A stretch of DNA of 64,000 bases from Selenomonadales bacterium (GTDB lineage: Bacteria; Bacillota; Negativicutes; Sporomusales; UBA7701). Below are positions 53,900 to 60,725 of the stretch, in pieces. Numbering within the stretch: the stretch's first letter is position 1; each line of letters begins with the position of its first letter. The notes under the pieces were generated by a model that had not been told where the DNA came from, made no database searches, and saw only the letters and a program-made list of their open reading frames with translations. The position numbers were made by a program, and so were the translations under genes. The stretch is taken from assembly GCA_029976065.1 (NCBI GenBank), contig JARKNV010000012.1:34782-98781 (forward strand). Reading direction: 5' to 3'.

Positions 53900-55194
53900 T
53901 CTGGAATTATACGATGGAACAGGGCAGCCGGTCGCAGATCGAGGAACTGCAGCTCATCCGCCTGCGCAAGGTTGTCGAGCGGACTTATCATAATGTGCCT
54001 TCCTACCGGGCCAAGATGGCGGCGAAGGGGGTCAGGCCTGAAGACATCCGCACCCTGGCCGATGTCAGCAAACTGCCGTTCACGACCAAGCAGGACATGC
54101 GCGACGCCTACCCCTACGGAATGCTGGCCGTGCCGATGAAGCAGATCGTCAGGGTGCACTGCTCGAGCGGCACCACCGGCAAGCCGACGGTGGTGGCGTA
54201 CACCCGCCACGACCTGGGGATATGGGCCGAGGTGCTGGCGCGGACGCTGGTGGCCGGCGGGCTCAAGGACACGTCGGTCTTCCAGGTGGCGGTCAATTAC
54301 GGGCTGTTCACCGGCGGGCTGGGCTTCCATTACGCCGCCGAACTCGTCGGCGCTTCGGTCGTGCCGATCTCGGGCGGCAACACCGCCCGCCAGGTTATGC
54401 TGATGAAAGATTTCGGCACAACCGCCATGATTATCACGCCGTCTTATTCGCTGCACCTGGCGGAGACGATGCGGGAAATGGGCGTGAGGCCCGAGGACAC
54501 GGCTTTGCAGTCGATTTTCTGCGGCGCGGAGACGTGGTCGGACCGCATGCACGACCAGATTGAGGAAACTTACGGCGTCAAGGCGTTCGACGTCTACGGC
54601 CTGAGCGAAATCATCGGCCCCGGGGTGGCGTGCGAGTGCTCCGCCCACGACGGGCTCCACATCCAGGAGGATCATTTCTACACCGAAATAATCGACCCGG
54701 AGAGCGGCGAAGTGCTGCCGGACGGGGCGAAGGGCGAGGTGGTCATAACCACCCTCACCAAGGAAGGCATGCCGATGATCCGCTACCGGACCCGCGACCT
54801 GTCGGCCCTCCGTCGCGAGCGTTGCGCCTGCGGCCGGACCCAGACCCGCATGGACCGCGTGCTGGGGCGGAGCGACGATATGCTCATCATCCGCGGCGTG
54901 AACGTGTTTCCCTCCCAGGTCGAGGATGTGCTGCTGAGCCTGGGCGAAACCGCGCCCCACTATCAGCTCCTCGTCGAGCGCGAGGGCAGCCTCGACAAGC
55001 TGACCGTGCTGGTCGAGAAGGCCAACGGCCTGGTCGACGGCCCGGCCGAGGCGGTGCGCGCCGCCGAGCAGAAGGTCCAGGAGCGGATGAAGGCGGCAAC
55101 CGGGCTCAGCCCGCTGGTGCGGCTGGTGCCGCCTAAGACGATCGAGCGCAGCGAGGGCAAAGCCAAGCGGGTCATCGACAAACGGGCCATGTAA
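53896..55194 (+). CDS. Phenylacetate-CoA ligase family protein (PaaK-like)
   Basis: 432 residues of the adenylate-forming family. The AMP/ATP-binding loop is SSGTTGKPT; YGLSEIIGPGVACEC, RYRTRDLSAL and the C-terminal GRSDDMLIIRGVNVFPSQ are typical of PaaK and indoleacetate-CoA ligases. It activates an aryl acetate with CoA and ATP. Coupling to a Trp-regulated transporter by an ATGA overlap suggests an indole acid as substrate, by inference. iorAB at 16942 could run the related indolepyruvate reaction. Confidence 0.9.
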   Translation: MIWNYTMEQGSRSQIEELQLIRLRKVVERTYHNVPSYRAKMAAKGVRPEDIRTLADVSKLPFTTKQDMRDAYPYGMLAVPMKQIVRVHCSSGTTGKPTVVAYTRHDLGIWAEVLARTLVAGGLKDTSVFQVAVNYGLFTGGLGFHYAAELVGASVVPISGGNTARQVMLMKDFGTTAMIITPSYSLHLAETMREMGVRPEDTALQSIFCGAETWSDRMHDQIEETYGVKAFDVYGLSEIIGPGVACECSAHDGLHIQEDHFYTEIIDPESGEVLPDGAKGEVVITTLTKEGMPMIRYRTRDLSALRRERCACGRTQTRMDRVLGRSDDMLIIRGVNVFPSQVEDVLLSLGETAPHYQLLVEREGSLDKLTVLVEKANGLVDGPAEAVRAAEQKVQERMKAATGLSPLVRLVPPKTIERSEGKAKRVIDKRAM

Positions 55195-55267
55195 TACCGG
55201 CGCCTTCTTCACGGGGGAGTGGCGGCGAAGCTTAGTATGATCTGCGCTTGCTTTAAGATAGTATTGA

Positions 55268-55304
55268 ACAAAGGACCTTGTGTCGACGGCACAAGGTCCT
55301 TTGT
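55268..55304 (+). terminator. Probable terminator after the CoA ligase gene
   Basis: ACAAAGGACCTTGTG/CACAAGGTCCTTTGT, a 15-bp perfect stem with a 7-base loop. The T-tract after it is poor on this strand. Confidence 0.6.
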
Positions 55305-55489
55305 ACGGAATGCGAGAGGGTCTCAATGAGCGTGAAAAAGATAAGCGGCATTCCCTGGAGGAGGTGTCGCCGCTTTCGGAGAATATCCCGGTACAAGGAT
55401 TTGATGACCGTTTTTCGAATTGCCCGGTGAAGAATGGCAGGTCGCCTTAACAGAGGCTGGCAACGGATCATTATCGTGCGGAGGTTTAT
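55305..55489. other. Intergenic stretch without recognised features
   Basis: No ORF with a ribosome-binding site, no clear repeat and no recognised RNA between the hairpin at 55268 and the DUF169 gene. The DUF169 promoter must lie here or upstream, but I cannot place it. Confidence 0.4.
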
Positions 55490-56239
55490 ATGGGAAAATG
55501 GCTTGATTTATCTATTTTTGAACGGTTTAATTTTGAGTACCAGCCCGTAGGGGTAAAGTTTTCTTTGACAAAGCCGGACGGATTGGCGAGGCTTGATAAG
55601 AAGGCGGCTTTTTGCCAAATGCTGAAGGAGGCGCAGGACGGACGCCCGTTCTATACGACAAAAGAAGAACATGAGTGCAAAGTAGGCCCGATCCTCTTGG
55701 GGATGGATAAGCCCGATCCGGTTTTTGAAAGCGGGATGATCGGACCCAAACTAGGTGTATACGAGGATGCCAGGGCAAACAGGAGAATTTACGCTAAAAT
55801 GCCGCGGCTGGCGGAAGGCAGTGTTAACTTCGTGGCTTTTGCCCCCCTGAACCAACTGTCTTTTGATCCTGACCTGCTAATTATTACCGCCAGGCCCGGC
55901 CAGGCGGAAATTGTGCTTAGAGCGGTGGGCTATAAGACCGGGGCCGGATGGACCGCCAGGGGAACTACCGTGGCCGGGTGTGCTTGGCTGTATATGTATC
56001 CTTACGTTCACGGCGAGGTTAATCTTATGGTTACCGGATTGCACCACGGGATGAAAGCGCGCAGGCTGTTCCCGGAAGGGTTGCTCCTTTTATCGCTTCC
56101 CTTTGATGTACTTCCTGATGTTGTGGACAGCCTTACCATCATGGAGTGGGATCTGCCGCAGTATCATTCTACGCGCGAAGAACATGCGGCGAGAATGAAA
56201 AGAATAGCCGGAGAGGTAAAGAGCGAACTCGAAAAGTAG
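55490..56239 (+). CDS. DUF169 family protein
   Basis: 249 residues from ATG 55490 (GGAGG some 6 bases upstream). YQPVGVKF near the N-terminus, CQMLKEAQDGRPFYTTKEEHECKVG with conserved Cys residues, and AGCAWLYMYPYVHGEVNLM match DUF169, a family common in anaerobes and methanogens with no firm function. GC content is visibly lower than its neighbours, suggesting separate ancestry. It is probably monocistronic. Confidence 0.75.
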   Translation: MGKWLDLSIFERFNFEYQPVGVKFSLTKPDGLARLDKKAAFCQMLKEAQDGRPFYTTKEEHECKVGPILLGMDKPDPVFESGMIGPKLGVYEDARANRRIYAKMPRLAEGSVNFVAFAPLNQLSFDPDLLIITARPGQAEIVLRAVGYKTGAGWTARGTTVAGCAWLYMYPYVHGEVNLMVTGLHHGMKARRLFPEGLLLLSLPFDVLPDVVDSLTIMEWDLPQYHSTREEHAARMKRIAGEVKSELEK

Positions 56240-56373
56240 AGGGTAGTTTAGAAAAATATTTCCCCACTTGATTATCCACCCCCTTACGAGGTATACTATC
56301 AGGTGTAAGAATGATGTCTAGATGGTGTTGTTTCTTAATATGATCGTTGCATAGGTTGCCAATAATTGTCTCT

Positions 56374-56448
56374 GGGGCATTAGCTCAGCGGGAGAGCGCT
56401 TGACTCACATTCAAGAGGCCGCTGGTTCGAAACCAGCATGCCCCACCA
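56374..56448 (+). tRNA. tRNA-Val (anticodon CAC)
   Basis: 75 nt. Acceptor stem GGGGCAT/ATGCCCC, D arm GCTC-AGCGGGA-GAGC, anticodon stem CTTGA/TCAAG with loop CTCACAT (anticodon CAC, reads GUG), T arm GCTGG-TTCGAAA-CCAGC, and encoded CCA end. Confidence 0.95.
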
Positions 56449-56457
56449 GGAAACACA

Positions 56458-56493
56458 AGGCTTCGCGGGTTTACACTCGCGAGGCTTTTTTGT
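56458..56493 (+). terminator. tRNA terminator
   Basis: GGCTTCGCG pairs with CGCGAGGCT around GGTTTACACT, followed by a run of six T, about 10 bases after the tRNA. Confidence 0.75.
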
Positions 56494-56506
56494 TTTCGCG
56501 GTCGAT

Positions 56507-56538
56507 GCAAAGGCTCCGGCAGCCGCCGGAGCCTTTGC
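56507..56538 (-). terminator. Terminator of the 46-residue minus-strand gene
   Basis: GCAAAGGCTCCGGC/GCCGGAGCCTTTGC, 14-bp perfect stem with loop AGCC (plus-strand view), two bases beyond the stop codon of the small gene on the minus strand. Confidence 0.75.
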
Positions 56539-56540
56539 CA

Positions 56541-56681
56541 CTATTCCTTTTCCCTCACCGTTTGGCGATAGTTGGCCTTGGGGCCGGAGGTTCCCGGCAG
56601 CTCGACTGTGAAGTTCCGCTTGCCGGTTACCTTTGTGTCGTCCGTGTCCTTGGTCGCCTTTGGTACTGCTTTATCAGGCAC
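56541..56681 (-). CDS. 46-residue small protein, unknown
   Basis: GTG at 56681 is preceded on the minus strand by GGGAGGTGA with about 5 bases of spacing. The frame runs 46 codons to TAG and is followed at once by a strong hairpin. The product is charged and hydrophilic (starts MPDKAVPKATKDTDD, then GKRNFTVELPG, ends RQTVREKE) without a membrane segment. The codon pattern (GC-rich third positions) looks coding. Function is unknown. Confidence 0.6.
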   Translation of the reverse strand: MPDKAVPKATKDTDDTKVTGKRNFTVELPGTSGPKANYRQTVREKE

Positions 56682-56806
56682 CTGTCTCACCTCCCGCGGT
56701 TATTTTCCCCGCGGCTCCGGGGAATATCAGGAATTTTCCGCCGGTCTTTTTCCACGGCTGGGCGCATATGCTGCCCACGGAGAAAAAAACGGGGGAGGCG
56801 ATTCCG

Positions 56807-57034
56807 TTGGACAACAGGAGCGTGTTCAGAAGATATGTGGCGGAGGCCCTGGCCCGCCGGGCGGGCATTCCGCTGGCGGAGGCGGCGGCTATGGTGGCGG
56901 AGTCCCAGCTCGGAATGCTGGCGGTCGGCAAGCTGGAATTTTTGTCATTCAAGGGGGCGGATTACTGGGCGGAGAAAATTCTTGAGCAGATAAACGGCGG
57001 AGAAAGCAGGAAAAAATTGCTCGGTGCAGAATAA
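56807..57034 (+). CDS. Small hypothetical protein
   Basis: 75 residues from TTG 56807, with GGGGGAGG about 8 bases upstream; an ATG at 56768 in the same frame would give 88 residues but lacks a ribosome-binding site. The predicted helical, charged product begins DNRSVFRRYVAEALARRAGI and includes AAAMVAESQLGML. No family is recognised. A terminator follows at 57069. It is divergent from the 46-residue gene. Confidence 0.55.
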   Translation: MDNRSVFRRYVAEALARRAGIPLAEAAAMVAESQLGMLAVGKLEFLSFKGADYWAEKILEQINGGESRKKLLGAE

Positions 57035-57068
57035 CAACTAATAATACAAATGATACCAACAGGCAAAG

Positions 57069-57099
57069 AAGCCACGCTGTCAGTCAGTGCGGCTTTTTG
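57069..57099 (+). terminator. Terminator after the 75-residue gene
   Basis: AAGCCACGCTG/CAGTGCGGCTT stem (one mismatch, one wobble), loop TCAGT, then TTTTGTTATT. Confidence 0.7.
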
Positions 57100-57219
57100 T
57101 TATTATTCTGGAAATTGGCTGCATAGGCAAGCCGCACCCGGCAGGACTTCTCAACGGCAGGGAGTATATATTATATAAACTGCTCGTACCGGTTGTGCAC
57201 AAAGGGGGTGGCGGCAGCG

Positions 57220-57579
57220 GTGATGGATCTCAGGCAGGAGATCATGCGGGTCAACAACAACGTGAATATCAGCATTTTCGGCACCGGCTTGAGGAAGCAG
57301 CGGGTTATGGTTTCGGAAGACAAAATCGTTATTACCGCCGACCATAAGCGTGTTCCGGCCCTGGCGGCGTTGGACAAGCTTGAGCGGATGACGACCCGCT
57401 ACACCGACGTGGCGATTCTCGACGAGTTCAAGCGGCGGCTGCGGGCGGCGCTGATCGAGCAGCTGAAAATGCCGGTGCTGAGCGTGATGAAGGATTACGA
57501 CCCCGAGCAGGAGCTGGCGGTGACGGTGATTATCGTGGAAGAGGCGTATATGCGCAAGCACCAGGAAGCGGTCAGATAA
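57220..57579 (+). CDS. DUF2294-like protein
   Basis: About 119 residues from GTG 57220 or ATG 57223; AAAGGGGG at 57201-57208 is the only ribosome-binding site nearby. The sequence pattern (MDLRQEIMRVNNNVNISIFG, then RRLRAALIEQLKMPVLSV, then VTVIIVEEAY) resembles DUF2294/MpsC-type small proteins, several of which are linked to membrane potential or sodium systems. The family assignment is tentative. It stands alone between a terminator and the structured leader. Confidence 0.5.
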   Translation: MMDLRQEIMRVNNNVNISIFGTGLRKQRVMVSEDKIVITADHKRVPALAALDKLERMTTRYTDVAILDEFKRRLRAALIEQLKMPVLSVMKDYDPEQELAVTVIIVEEAYMRKHQEAVR

Positions 57580-57639
57580 AAAAATATTAAAATAATTCTG
57601 TTTACTAAGAGGATTTTTTCACACAAGCGCGAATTAAGA

Positions 57640-57810
57640 AATTAGCTCATCAAAGATGAGCGGCAAAAACGACAACTCGATAGACCCGGTTTGGTCGTAG
57701 GAGCTCCTCAGGGAGAGCCGAAAGCTGCCGTATTTTCGGAATGACGGCCGCGCATGCGGAAAGCAGCGTTTGCGCGAACGTCATCGCCGGTGCGGTAGCT
57801 TTTTTGTTTT
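57640..57810 (+). ncRNA. Structured leader of the Nif3-like/MFS operon, unrecognised class
   Basis: The stretch folds well by eye. CTCATC-AAA-GATGAG (57646-57660) is a perfect hairpin. CGGC (57661-57664) can pair with GCCG (57717-57720), enclosing ACGAC/GTCGT (57669-57673 with 57694-57698) and a GGAGCTCC-TCA-GGGAG hairpin. Directly after it, AAAGCTGCCG (57721-57730) pairs with CGGTAGCTTT (57793-57802) before a T-run, a terminator. An aptamer plus a terminator just before an operon is riboswitch geometry. I could not match it to a known class. Confidence 0.55.
57721..57810 (+). terminator. Terminator in the leader of the Nif3-like gene
   Basis: AAAGCTGCCG/CGGTAGCTTT outer stem (57721-57730 with 57793-57802) with an inner branched region (TGACG/CGTCA) and trailing TTTTTTGTTTT. 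It lies 56 bases before the gene start, so it must be an attenuator if it functions. Confidence 0.65.
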
Positions 57811-57865
57811 GGCGGCGCTCCCAACGTGCGGCCGGCGGGAACGGCGAGAAAAGGGAGGCATGACG

Positions 57866-58906
57866 GTGGCGAAGGTCAGGGATGTACTCGATGTTTTGGA
57901 CAGGATCACCGGTGGGCGGTGCGTGAAGGACCCGGAGGATATTTACAGCGGCAGTCACAAGTTCGTAATCCGCAAATCGTCCGACGTTCCGGGCAAGGCG
58001 TGCCTGGAGACGCCGGGGCTGGTGTGCGGCAACCCGGAGGCGGAGGTCAAAAAGATTGCCGTGACGATGACGCTGACGGAGTGCAACATCGAGCTGGCGG
58101 GGGCCACGGGGGTGGATGCCATCGTCGCCCATCACCCGATGGCCGAGGCGGCCAATACCGGCGGAGTACCGATGCGCACCTATCTCGACCTGTACGGCAT
58201 AGCCGCGTTCGAGCTGCATGAGGCGTTCCACGGCCTGCATCCCGGCCTTTCCTTCATTCACGGCCACCAGGTCTTTCACGCCGATATCGCCTTCGGGGGC
58301 GCTTCCGGCAATATTTTGTTCGTTGGCCGGGCGCTTAAAGGGGTGAATACCCTCGGCGATATGATCGACCGTCTCGATTATTTCATGGGGATGGACGAGG
58401 AGAAGAGGATGCTGATGGCCGAGCGCGGCGCGCGCGCTTGCGACGCGATCACGGAGACGAACGTGGCCACCGGCGGCCGCATTCTCGTGGGGAACAAGGA
58501 TAGCAAGGTAAGCACGGTAATCCACATCTTCCCCCACACCGGCTTTACGCCCGAGCATCTGGTACAGGTCAAAAACCGTTTCCCGGAGGCCGACACCGTG
58601 TTGGCGTCGATCAGCCGGGTGTACGGCAATCATCCGCTGATTGCCAAAGCCAAGGAGCTCGGCTTAAACTTTATCGTCGGCAATTCCCATGCCATGGAGA
58701 TCCTGGAGAACGGCATGCCGCTGGCCATTGCGCTGCAGATGCTGCTGCCCGAGGTGGAGGTGGTGCTGTTCCGCGAACGGATCACCTCGACGCCGATTTC
58801 CGTGGCCGGGACGCCGGCTATTCGCGAATACGCCCGCGATATCGCCCAGCAATATCTCGTGAACAGGGCGGCGGACGAGGCCAAGGAGGTGAAGCGCCGG
58901 GCCTGA
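57866..58906 (+). CDS. Nif3-like dinuclear metal centre protein
   Basis: 346 residues from GTG 57866, which is correctly spaced (7 bases) from AAGGGAGG; ATG 57860 is only one base from it. The NIF3 family metal motif AHHPMAEAAN (about residues 92-101) and a later NSHAMEI histidine region are present. NIF3/YbgI proteins form rings with two metal ions. Their biochemical role is unsettled, despite the name they are not nitrogenase genes, and some act as GTP cyclohydrolase I-type or nucleotide-related enzymes. Here it is paired with an MFS transporter 64 bp downstream, suggesting a metabolic role tied to an imported compound. Confidence 0.8.
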   Translation: MAKVRDVLDVLDRITGGRCVKDPEDIYSGSHKFVIRKSSDVPGKACLETPGLVCGNPEAEVKKIAVTMTLTECNIELAGATGVDAIVAHHPMAEAANTGGVPMRTYLDLYGIAAFELHEAFHGLHPGLSFIHGHQVFHADIAFGGASGNILFVGRALKGVNTLGDMIDRLDYFMGMDEEKRMLMAERGARACDAITETNVATGGRILVGNKDSKVSTVIHIFPHTGFTPEHLVQVKNRFPEADTVLASISRVYGNHPLIAKAKELGLNFIVGNSHAMEILENGMPLAIALQMLLPEVEVVLFRERITSTPISVAGTPAIREYARDIAQQYLVNRAADEAKEVKRRA

Positions 58907-58970
58907 ACGGCCGGCTGAAGAGCCGGATATATTGCACTCATTATTAAAAGGAGGGACTGTAATGGCGAGT

Positions 58971-60344
58971 ATTTCCGAGCGCGTGAGCAACCTTCCCCTG
59001 GGGAAATTCCACTGGCGCCTGTTGGTGCTGATCGGTTCGGGCATCGCCTTCGAGGCTCTGGACACCGCCCTTATCGCCTTCGTGCTGGCGAAGATGATCG
59101 GCTCCTGGAACGTGACACCCGTCCAGATGGGCTACATCGGCAGCGCCGCCCTCGTCGGCATGTGCCTGGGGGCCATCTGTTCCGGGACGCTGGCCGACCG
59201 CATCGGCCGCAAGGCGATGTTCGCGGCCACGCTGGCCGTATACAGCGTGGGCACCGCGCTGTGCGCCTTCTCCTGGAACATTGAATCGCTGCTTTTCTTC
59301 CGTTTTATCGTCGGCTTCGGCGTCGGCGGCCAGCCGCCCGTGGCCAACGCCATGATGAGCGAGTACGCCCCCGCCAAGCACCGCGGCAAGATGCTGGTTC
59401 TCCAGAACTGCTCCTGGGCGGTCGGCTGGCTGGTGGCCTCGCTGATTGCCTGGACCGTCATCCCCAAATTCGGCTGGCAACTGGCGTTCGTCATCGGCGC
59501 GGCGCCGGCGCTCCTGGTGGTCTACATCTACAGGATCATGCCCGAATCGGCGATGTACCTTGTCAGCAAGGGCCGCTACCAGGAAGCCCACGAGGAGGTC
59601 GCCAAGATCGAACGCGAGCTGGGCGTGCCGGTGGGCGAGCCGCCGAAGCCGTCCGAAATCCCGAAAGTCGAGATCGGCAAGACGATCAGCTTCTTCGACC
59701 TGTGGAGCCCGACCTTCATCCGCCGCACCTTCTGCCTCTGGATCCTGTGGTTCGGCATCGTCTTCGCCTATTACGGGATGTTCACCTGGCTGCCTTCGCT
59801 GCTGGTCAAGGGCGGCTTCGACCTGGTAAAATCGTTCGAATACATGATGTGGATGACCTGCGCCCAGGTTCCCGGCTACTTCGCCGCCGCCTACCTGGTG
59901 GACAAGGTTGGCCGCCGGGCGACGCTGGGGAGCTTCCTGGCGATCACCGCTTTCGCCGCCTACATGTTCGGCGGCGCCAAGAGCGTCTCCGAAATCATCC
60001 TCTGGGGCTGCATGATCTCCTTCTTCAACCTCGGCGCCTGGGGGATCTGCCACGCCTACTCGGCCGAGCAGTACCCGACCTACGCCCGGGCCACCGGTGT
60101 GGGTTGGGCCGCGGCCTTCGGGCGGACGGGCGGCATCATCGCCCCGATCGTCGTCGGCTGGATCATGACCGGGCCGGACAAGATTCCGTCCGTCTTCATG
60201 CTGTTCACCGCCGTGCTGGCGATCGTCGCCGCCGACATCTTCATCCTCGGCCAGGAGACGGCCGGCAAGACGCTGGAAGAGCTGACCGCGAAGGATATGG
60301 CTGCGGTGCCTGCGCCGGCGGCTACCCAGACCAAATCGGAATAG
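58971..60344 (+). CDS. MFS transporter, metabolite:H+ symporter type
   Basis: 457 residues with about 12 transmembrane segments, from ATG 58971 (AAAGGAGG upstream). Motif A GTLADRIGRKAMF between TM2 and TM3, GFGVGGQPPVANAMMSEYAP in TM4-5, and a second VDKVGRRATLG place it in the sugar-porter/aromatic-acid:H+ symporter branch (AAHS/SHS-like). It probably imports an organic acid. It is co-transcribed with the Nif3-like gene under the structured leader. Confidence 0.85.
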   Translation: MSERVSNLPLGKFHWRLLVLIGSGIAFEALDTALIAFVLAKMIGSWNVTPVQMGYIGSAALVGMCLGAICSGTLADRIGRKAMFAATLAVYSVGTALCAFSWNIESLLFFRFIVGFGVGGQPPVANAMMSEYAPAKHRGKMLVLQNCSWAVGWLVASLIAWTVIPKFGWQLAFVIGAAPALLVVYIYRIMPESAMYLVSKGRYQEAHEEVAKIERELGVPVGEPPKPSEIPKVEIGKTISFFDLWSPTFIRRTFCLWILWFGIVFAYYGMFTWLPSLLVKGGFDLVKSFEYMMWMTCAQVPGYFAAAYLVDKVGRRATLGSFLAITAFAAYMFGGAKSVSEIILWGCMISFFNLGAWGICHAYSAEQYPTYARATGVGWAAAFGRTGGIIAPIVVGWIMTGPDKIPSVFMLFTAVLAIVAADIFILGQETAGKTLEELTAKDMAAVPAPAATQTKSE

Positions 60345-60352
60345 GGGAACAG

Positions 60353-60387
60353 AAAAGAGGACTCACATTTGTGAGTCCTCTTTTTTT
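60353..60387. terminator. Bidirectional terminator
   Basis: AAAAGAGGACTCACA/TGTGAGTCCTCTTTT with a long T-run on the plus strand. It ends the MFS operon and, on the minus strand, the short transcript described at 60442. Confidence 0.9.
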
Positions 60388-60441
60388 CGCATTTGCCGGC
60401 TGATCAATAACCGGAAGGGCCGTTTACCGTCCTGCCCGGGA

Positions 60442-60498
60442 CTATCGCTGGCAGCCTTCCTTGCAATGGGTGACGGGGCGAAGCATCATCCAGACCAT
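60442..60498 (-). CDS. 18-residue peptide ORF
   Basis: ATG at 60498 with AAGGAGG some 8 bases upstream, then 18 codons to TAG at 60442. The predicted product is MVWMMLRPVTHCKEGCQR, with a His-Cys...Cys group near the end. A good promoter lies about 110 bp upstream on the same strand and a terminator follows at 60387-60353. So short an ORF needs experimental proof; the transcript could instead act as a small RNA. Confidence 0.45.
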   Translation of the reverse strand: MVWMMLRPVTHCKEGCQR

Positions 60499-60609
60499 GA
60501 CGGCGACCTCCTTGGGCATATGTATTGAAAGGGGAGACGGATTCATCTGGAGGGGGACTCGTGCGGATTCAGGAAGCTTTCGCTGGCCCCATCTCCCTCT
60601 TACGCCTTA

Positions 60610-60638
60610 ATTATAGCAGACAATAATATAAATGACAA
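60610..60638 (-). promoter_or_regulatory. Sigma-A promoter of the short minus-strand transcript
   Basis: On the minus strand: TTGTCA (60638-60633), 17 bases, TATAAT (60615-60610), near consensus. The start would be about 60603, giving an RNA of roughly 250 nt to the terminator at 60353. Confidence 0.75.
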
Positions 60639-60647
60639 TGATTATTT
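60633..60647. promoter_or_regulatory. Fur-box-like site over the -35 element
   Basis: TGACAATGATTATTT overlaps the -35 hexamer and resembles the TGATAATNATTATCA core of Fur sites (AATAAT and CATTGTC read on the minus strand). Repression in iron-rich conditions is inferred. Confidence 0.45.
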
Positions 60648-60693
60648 AAAAATATTTACTATAAATTATTATCCGATTTGTCGCCGTCACCCT

Positions 60694-60719
60694 AAAAGCT
60701 CCGCCGCGGCGGAGCTTTT
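60694..60719 (-). terminator. Terminator of the tandem-repeat protein gene
   Basis: AAAAGCTCCGCC/GGCGGAGCTTTT palindrome, beginning seven bases beyond the minus-strand stop at 60726. Confidence 0.8.
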
Positions 60720-60725
60720 GGCGGG

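Noticed and set aside
57640..57730. Cyclic-di-GMP-I (GEMM) riboswitch
   Set aside because: The CTCATC hairpin is reminiscent of it, but the conserved CAAAGC and GGTAG-type core segments are not present in the right places. A covariance-model search would settle it.
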